Positions 19,137 to 21,764 of a DNA stretch of 21,764 bases are shown here, piece after piece (position 1 is the first letter of the stretch; every line of letters starts with the position of its first letter). The position numbers and the translations under genes are program-made. The stretch is from Strigomonas culicis (lineage: Eukaryota > Euglenozoa > Kinetoplastea > Trypanosomatida > Trypanosomatidae), in NCBI GenBank assembly GCA_000482145.1, contig AUXH01000318.1:1-21764 (forward strand), in the 5' to 3' direction. Under the pieces are notes generated by a model. It saw only the letters and a program-made list of their open reading frames with translations, searched no databases and had not been told where the DNA came from.

Positions 19137-19584
19137 GCTCTATTTCAATCAACAGAACTATATATAATATATATATATGTGTGTGCGCGTTTGTATAAAA
19201 ACAAACGGAGAATCTAGTATTTATATTTAGAAAAAAAGAGTGTAAATCTAAATCGGTCTAAGATGTAGTGCAGTAAATTTGTTAAGTTCAAATATACTTG
19301 TGATTAATTCTATCGTATGTATGTAAGATATAAAGAAAAAAAAGTAAAAATGATAAAATAAAAAAAGGTGGGTGAGAATCTAAAAATATATATATTTACT
19401 GAATGAAGAGACAAAGATGAAGGGAAGAATAACAATTGTAAACAACAATAAGAATTAAAAAAAAAACAATAAAAAAGTGCACTTCCGCACACACAAACGA
19501 AAAAAGTAAGAAAAGTTTTTTTTAGCTTTCCAACCGTTTTGATGATAATTCTTTTTTTTTTTTGTAACGGATACGGCAAGCCGA
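19137..19584. other. Spacer between PAGM and the large membrane protein gene
   Basis: A 448-base AT-rich spacer, the tightest between genes here after the inter-gene spacing of small genes. It holds the PAGM 3' UTR, a long pyrimidine-rich transcript stretch (about 19400-19530), and the leader of the large gene with a short TA-rich run at about 19160-19178. No gene is seen. Confidence 0.65.
19399..19470 (-). promoter_or_regulatory. Spliced-leader acceptor for the large membrane protein gene
   Basis: In transcript sense a long T/C tract passes through TTATTCTTCCCTTC and TCTTTGTCTCTTC and ends in ATTCAG, with the AG at 19400-19399. The leader would be about 262 bases. Later AGs near 19143 and 19121 are weaker alternatives. 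Confidence 0.65.
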
Positions 19585-21420
19585 TCAAGCCGATGCGGGA
19601 GGGGGAGTTGATAGAAAATCCAACACAATGCTCTCCACGTTTTGACTAAGCGCCTGGCACACCTTCTCGTCAGATGCCTCCGCATACACACGAACAATCG
19701 GCTCCGTCCCGCTGGGTCGCACAAACGCGCGTGCCGTTACCTTCTTCTTTTCCTTTGTCTCGTCCTCCGCAACACGCTCCTGTTGCTGCTGCATCTGTTC
19801 CACTGCGGACGCGACGGCCGCGTTTATTTTGTCCTGCAGTGCACGAGGCTCCAGAATCTGCTGTTCATCCGCCGTCGTAACCATGTGCACGCGCTGCTGT
19901 AGCTGCACCTTTGTCAGACGTGCCGCGTAGTCGTCGTACAAGCGGAGCCAGTCAACCGGCGGCAGCTGCAGCGCGGCGAGCGCCACTTCGCACAGCAGCA
20001 GGTCGCCGATCGCGTCCCCACAGTGCTGCGAGGTGAGGCGTCGCAGCGCCGGTGCCACCTCCTCGACGAAGACGCTGCCGGTGGCCGACGATGGGTCCGT
20101 GGCCGCCAAGGCCTGTCGACACTGCGCCATGTTCACCAGCACCGTGCCGTGGCCGTTCGCCTCGAAGTAGACCCCCACGTCACAAGCGTGCGCAATGGGG
20201 TGCAAATTCTTAACCCCGGTGGCCCCAATGTAAGAGGTGAGACGCAGGACGTCCTTTACGTACGCGGTAGAGGCACCATTCGCGTATGCGGTCTGCACGA
20301 TGCCCACATTTAAAACAGCACGTGCCTTTTCATCCATGAAATAATGAACCAATTGCGCGTATAAAATGGCAATACGATCGCCATCTAAAAGGCCCCATTT
20401 CTTCTCCACTGTGTCGTGCGCAAAGGCGACAAGTCGATCAGCATCACCGTCGACGCAGTAGTAGTGGGTGTTCGCGTCATGACGCGCACCCTCCTCCTGC
20501 ATCTCCACCGAAGGAGTGTACTTTTGCTTGGCGTAGTCTGCACCACACTCGAAATTTAAGACGCTCGGGTCATCCACGTTGGTGTTCACAAGAATAAAAT
20601 CAAAGTATGTGCCAAGCACATCGGATTCTCTGCTGCGGGAGTACTCCACAATATTCTTGAGGCCGTAATACCCAACACCGTTTGACGTGTCAACAACAAT
20701 TTTCCTTCGCGCCGTCGGGACGCCGACAACACGCTTCATAAGTTGTTCAAAACTCTCGAGCAGCGTTTCGTAAAAGGTGTTCACACCAACAGTCATTTCT
20801 TTCGCCAAACTGTGGCGTGTATCCTTGTCGATGCGTTGATTCACGTTGTAAACAATAAAATGAAGTTGTGGAGTGGTCACGAGACCGTGGTTGATGTAAT
20901 TAATATCAACAGTTAACGATAACGCAGACTCCACAACCTTTATAATATCCACGCCTGTCAGGCGTGTGTCACGACCAAGATGCATACAGCAACCGTCCGT
21001 CGATGTAACTTTTTTCACAAGGGATGGCTGGGACACACCAAAGCACTTTGCACATGCATCAAACACGCTGAGCAGTTCCTCGCCAGTGGCCACATTCGCT
21101 GCCTTGCAACACCACTCCTCCCACGTAGGATCCAGCATCTCACCGTTGTAGTCAATAATTTTAAATCCGTTGTCATCTGCTGGGTTGTGCGAAGCTGTGA
21201 TCATGAATCCAATATTGCAATGACCAGCCTGTTTTTCAAGAGCCCACCATGAACGCAAAACAGCAATGAAAATAACACGTGCAGCTACTGGAACGAGGAG
21301 GTGTCCTTTTGTTCTGAATCCGGCCGTACCATAGGTCACTGGGCGTTGCCGATGATCATGCAGTAACGGGTGTTCACTTACAAATGTTGAAATTGCGTTC
21401 CTTATTTTCTCTGTAAGCAT
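19585..21420 (-). CDS. PAGM: Phosphoacetylglucosamine mutase (PAGM/AGM1)
   Basis: This 611-residue enzyme interconverts GlcNAc-6-phosphate and GlcNAc-1-phosphate, the step before UDP-GlcNAc. It is an alpha-D-phosphohexomutase with the active-site Ser77 in TASHNP (75-80), the metal loop DGDADR (324-329), the sugar loop FEANGHG (419-425) and the phosphate loop RPSGTEP (568-574). The short metal loop and the overall order fit the AGM1/PGM3 branch and not phosphomannomutase. In T. brucei PAGM is reported also to cover phosphoglucomutase activity, so broad specificity is possible. A charged Gln/Lys-rich insert (about 541-561) precedes the last domain. The first ATG in frame is at 21420 (MLTEKIRNAI). 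The open frame runs further up but without ATG. The 5' half is clearly poorer in GC than the 3' half. The stop is TGA. Confidence 0.95.
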   Translation of the reverse strand: MLTEKIRNAISTFVSEHPLLHDHRQRPVTYGTAGFRTKGHLLVPVAARVIFIAVLRSWWALEKQAGHCNIGFMITASHNPADDNGFKIIDYNGEMLDPTWEEWCCKAANVATGEELLSVFDACAKCFGVSQPSLVKKVTSTDGCCMHLGRDTRLTGVDIIKVVESALSLTVDINYINHGLVTTPQLHFIVYNVNQRIDKDTRHSLAKEMTVGVNTFYETLLESFEQLMKRVVGVPTARRKIVVDTSNGVGYYGLKNIVEYSRSRESDVLGTYFDFILVNTNVDDPSVLNFECGADYAKQKYTPSVEMQEEGARHDANTHYYCVDGDADRLVAFAHDTVEKKWGLLDGDRIAILYAQLVHYFMDEKARAVLNVGIVQTAYANGASTAYVKDVLRLTSYIGATGVKNLHPIAHACDVGVYFEANGHGTVLVNMAQCRQALAATDPSSATGSVFVEEVAPALRRLTSQHCGDAIGDLLLCEVALAALQLPPVDWLRLYDDYAARLTKVQLQQRVHMVTTADEQQILEPRALQDKINAAVASAVEQMQQQQERVAEDETKEKKKVTARAFVRPSGTEPIVRVYAEASDEKVCQALSQNVESIVLDFLSTPPPASA

Positions 21421-21674
21421 TGTTGAGAATATTTCAAGCGACAACAACAAAATAAAAAGGTATCAACAACACAGAAGCGTATGTACAATAAACTTATTTA
21501 GTAAGTTTTTTTTTTTTATGTCGCTATTTGTATTAAAAGTGATGTAGAAATCGAAGAACAAAAAAGGATAATGATTGATGCTATTAAGCAATGGATAAAA
21601 CCTGTTAAATCAAACACTGCAGTGCGAAAAAAAAAAAAGCAGGGCTACTATTATAAATGCTGAGCTAGATTACT

Positions 21675-21688
21675 CTAAAATGGAAAAT

Positions 21689-21738
<50 letters not shown>
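21675..21738 (-). promoter_or_regulatory. Spliced-leader acceptor for PAGM
   Basis: In transcript sense a long (CT)n run passes into TTTATTTTCCATTTTAG, with the AG at 21676-21675. This is an exemplary pyrimidine tract and acceptor. It gives a leader of about 254 bases to the ATG at 21420. No AG closer to the ATG has a comparable tract. Confidence 0.65.
21691..21738. repeat. (AG)24 dinucleotide repeat
   Basis: An uninterrupted 48-base AG run, the longest microsatellite in the window. It equals (CT)24 in the transcript and appears to serve as the PAGM pyrimidine tract. Its length is likely to vary between alleles or to be misassembled. Confidence 0.9.
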
Positions 21739-21741
<3 letters not shown>

Positions 21742-21764
21742 TAGAGAAGAAGTAATTAAGTTAG

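Larger units (their letters stand above)
21421..21764. other. Region upstream of PAGM
   Basis: AT-rich DNA holding the presumed PAGM leader and its acceptor signal, then a long GA repeat to near the window end. No gene is seen. Confidence 0.65.

Noticed and set aside
19585..21450. Start of PAGM at 21450
   Set aside because: The codon there is TTG and the residues up to 21421 look like leader translation. The ATG at 21420 fits the family.

Overview
The window is nuclear DNA of a kinetoplastid, very probably a trypanosomatid. Six long intronless genes all lie on the minus strand, which is the layout of a polycistronic unit. Each is preceded, in the transcript sense, by a pyrimidine tract and an AG that fits a spliced-leader acceptor. 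GC-rich coding DNA (hand counts of single 60-base stretches reach 70-75%) alternates with very AT-rich intergenic DNA full of homopolymers and (TA)n. TAA, TAG and TGA all end genes, so the standard code applies. I cannot name the genus.

In transcription order (right to left) the genes are: phosphoacetylglucosamine mutase (PAGM, 19585-21420); a 2207-residue type I membrane protein with a long repeated ectodomain (12513-19136); a PEX4-type ubiquitin-conjugating enzyme (11115-11600); a Q/N-rich low-complexity protein (5198-7045); an RS/RRM protein that fits splicing factor TSR1 (2751-3872); and the GTPase RAB1 (1647-2258). From memory, RAB1, TSR1, PEX4 and PAGM lie close together on Trypanosoma brucei chromosome 8 (IDs about Tb927.8.890 to 980, not verified here). 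If so, this is a conserved syntenic block with housekeeping genes on either side of two unnamed ones.

The genes are not one pathway. PAGM makes GlcNAc-1-phosphate for UDP-GlcNAc, needed for N-glycans and GPI anchors. The large membrane protein carries many N-glycosylation sequons and would consume such glycans. PEX4 serves PEX5 recycling at glycosomes. TSR1 acts in RNA processing and RAB1 in ER-to-Golgi traffic.

The rest is noncoding. The largest gap, about 4.07 kb at 7046-11114, is low-complexity DNA of alternating purine-rich and pyrimidine-rich blocks in which I found no convincing gene. I found no tRNA, rRNA, mobile element or CRISPR array. The most interesting items are the large membrane protein, the Q/N-rich protein and the structured gap. 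I did not find a clearly new multi-gene system.
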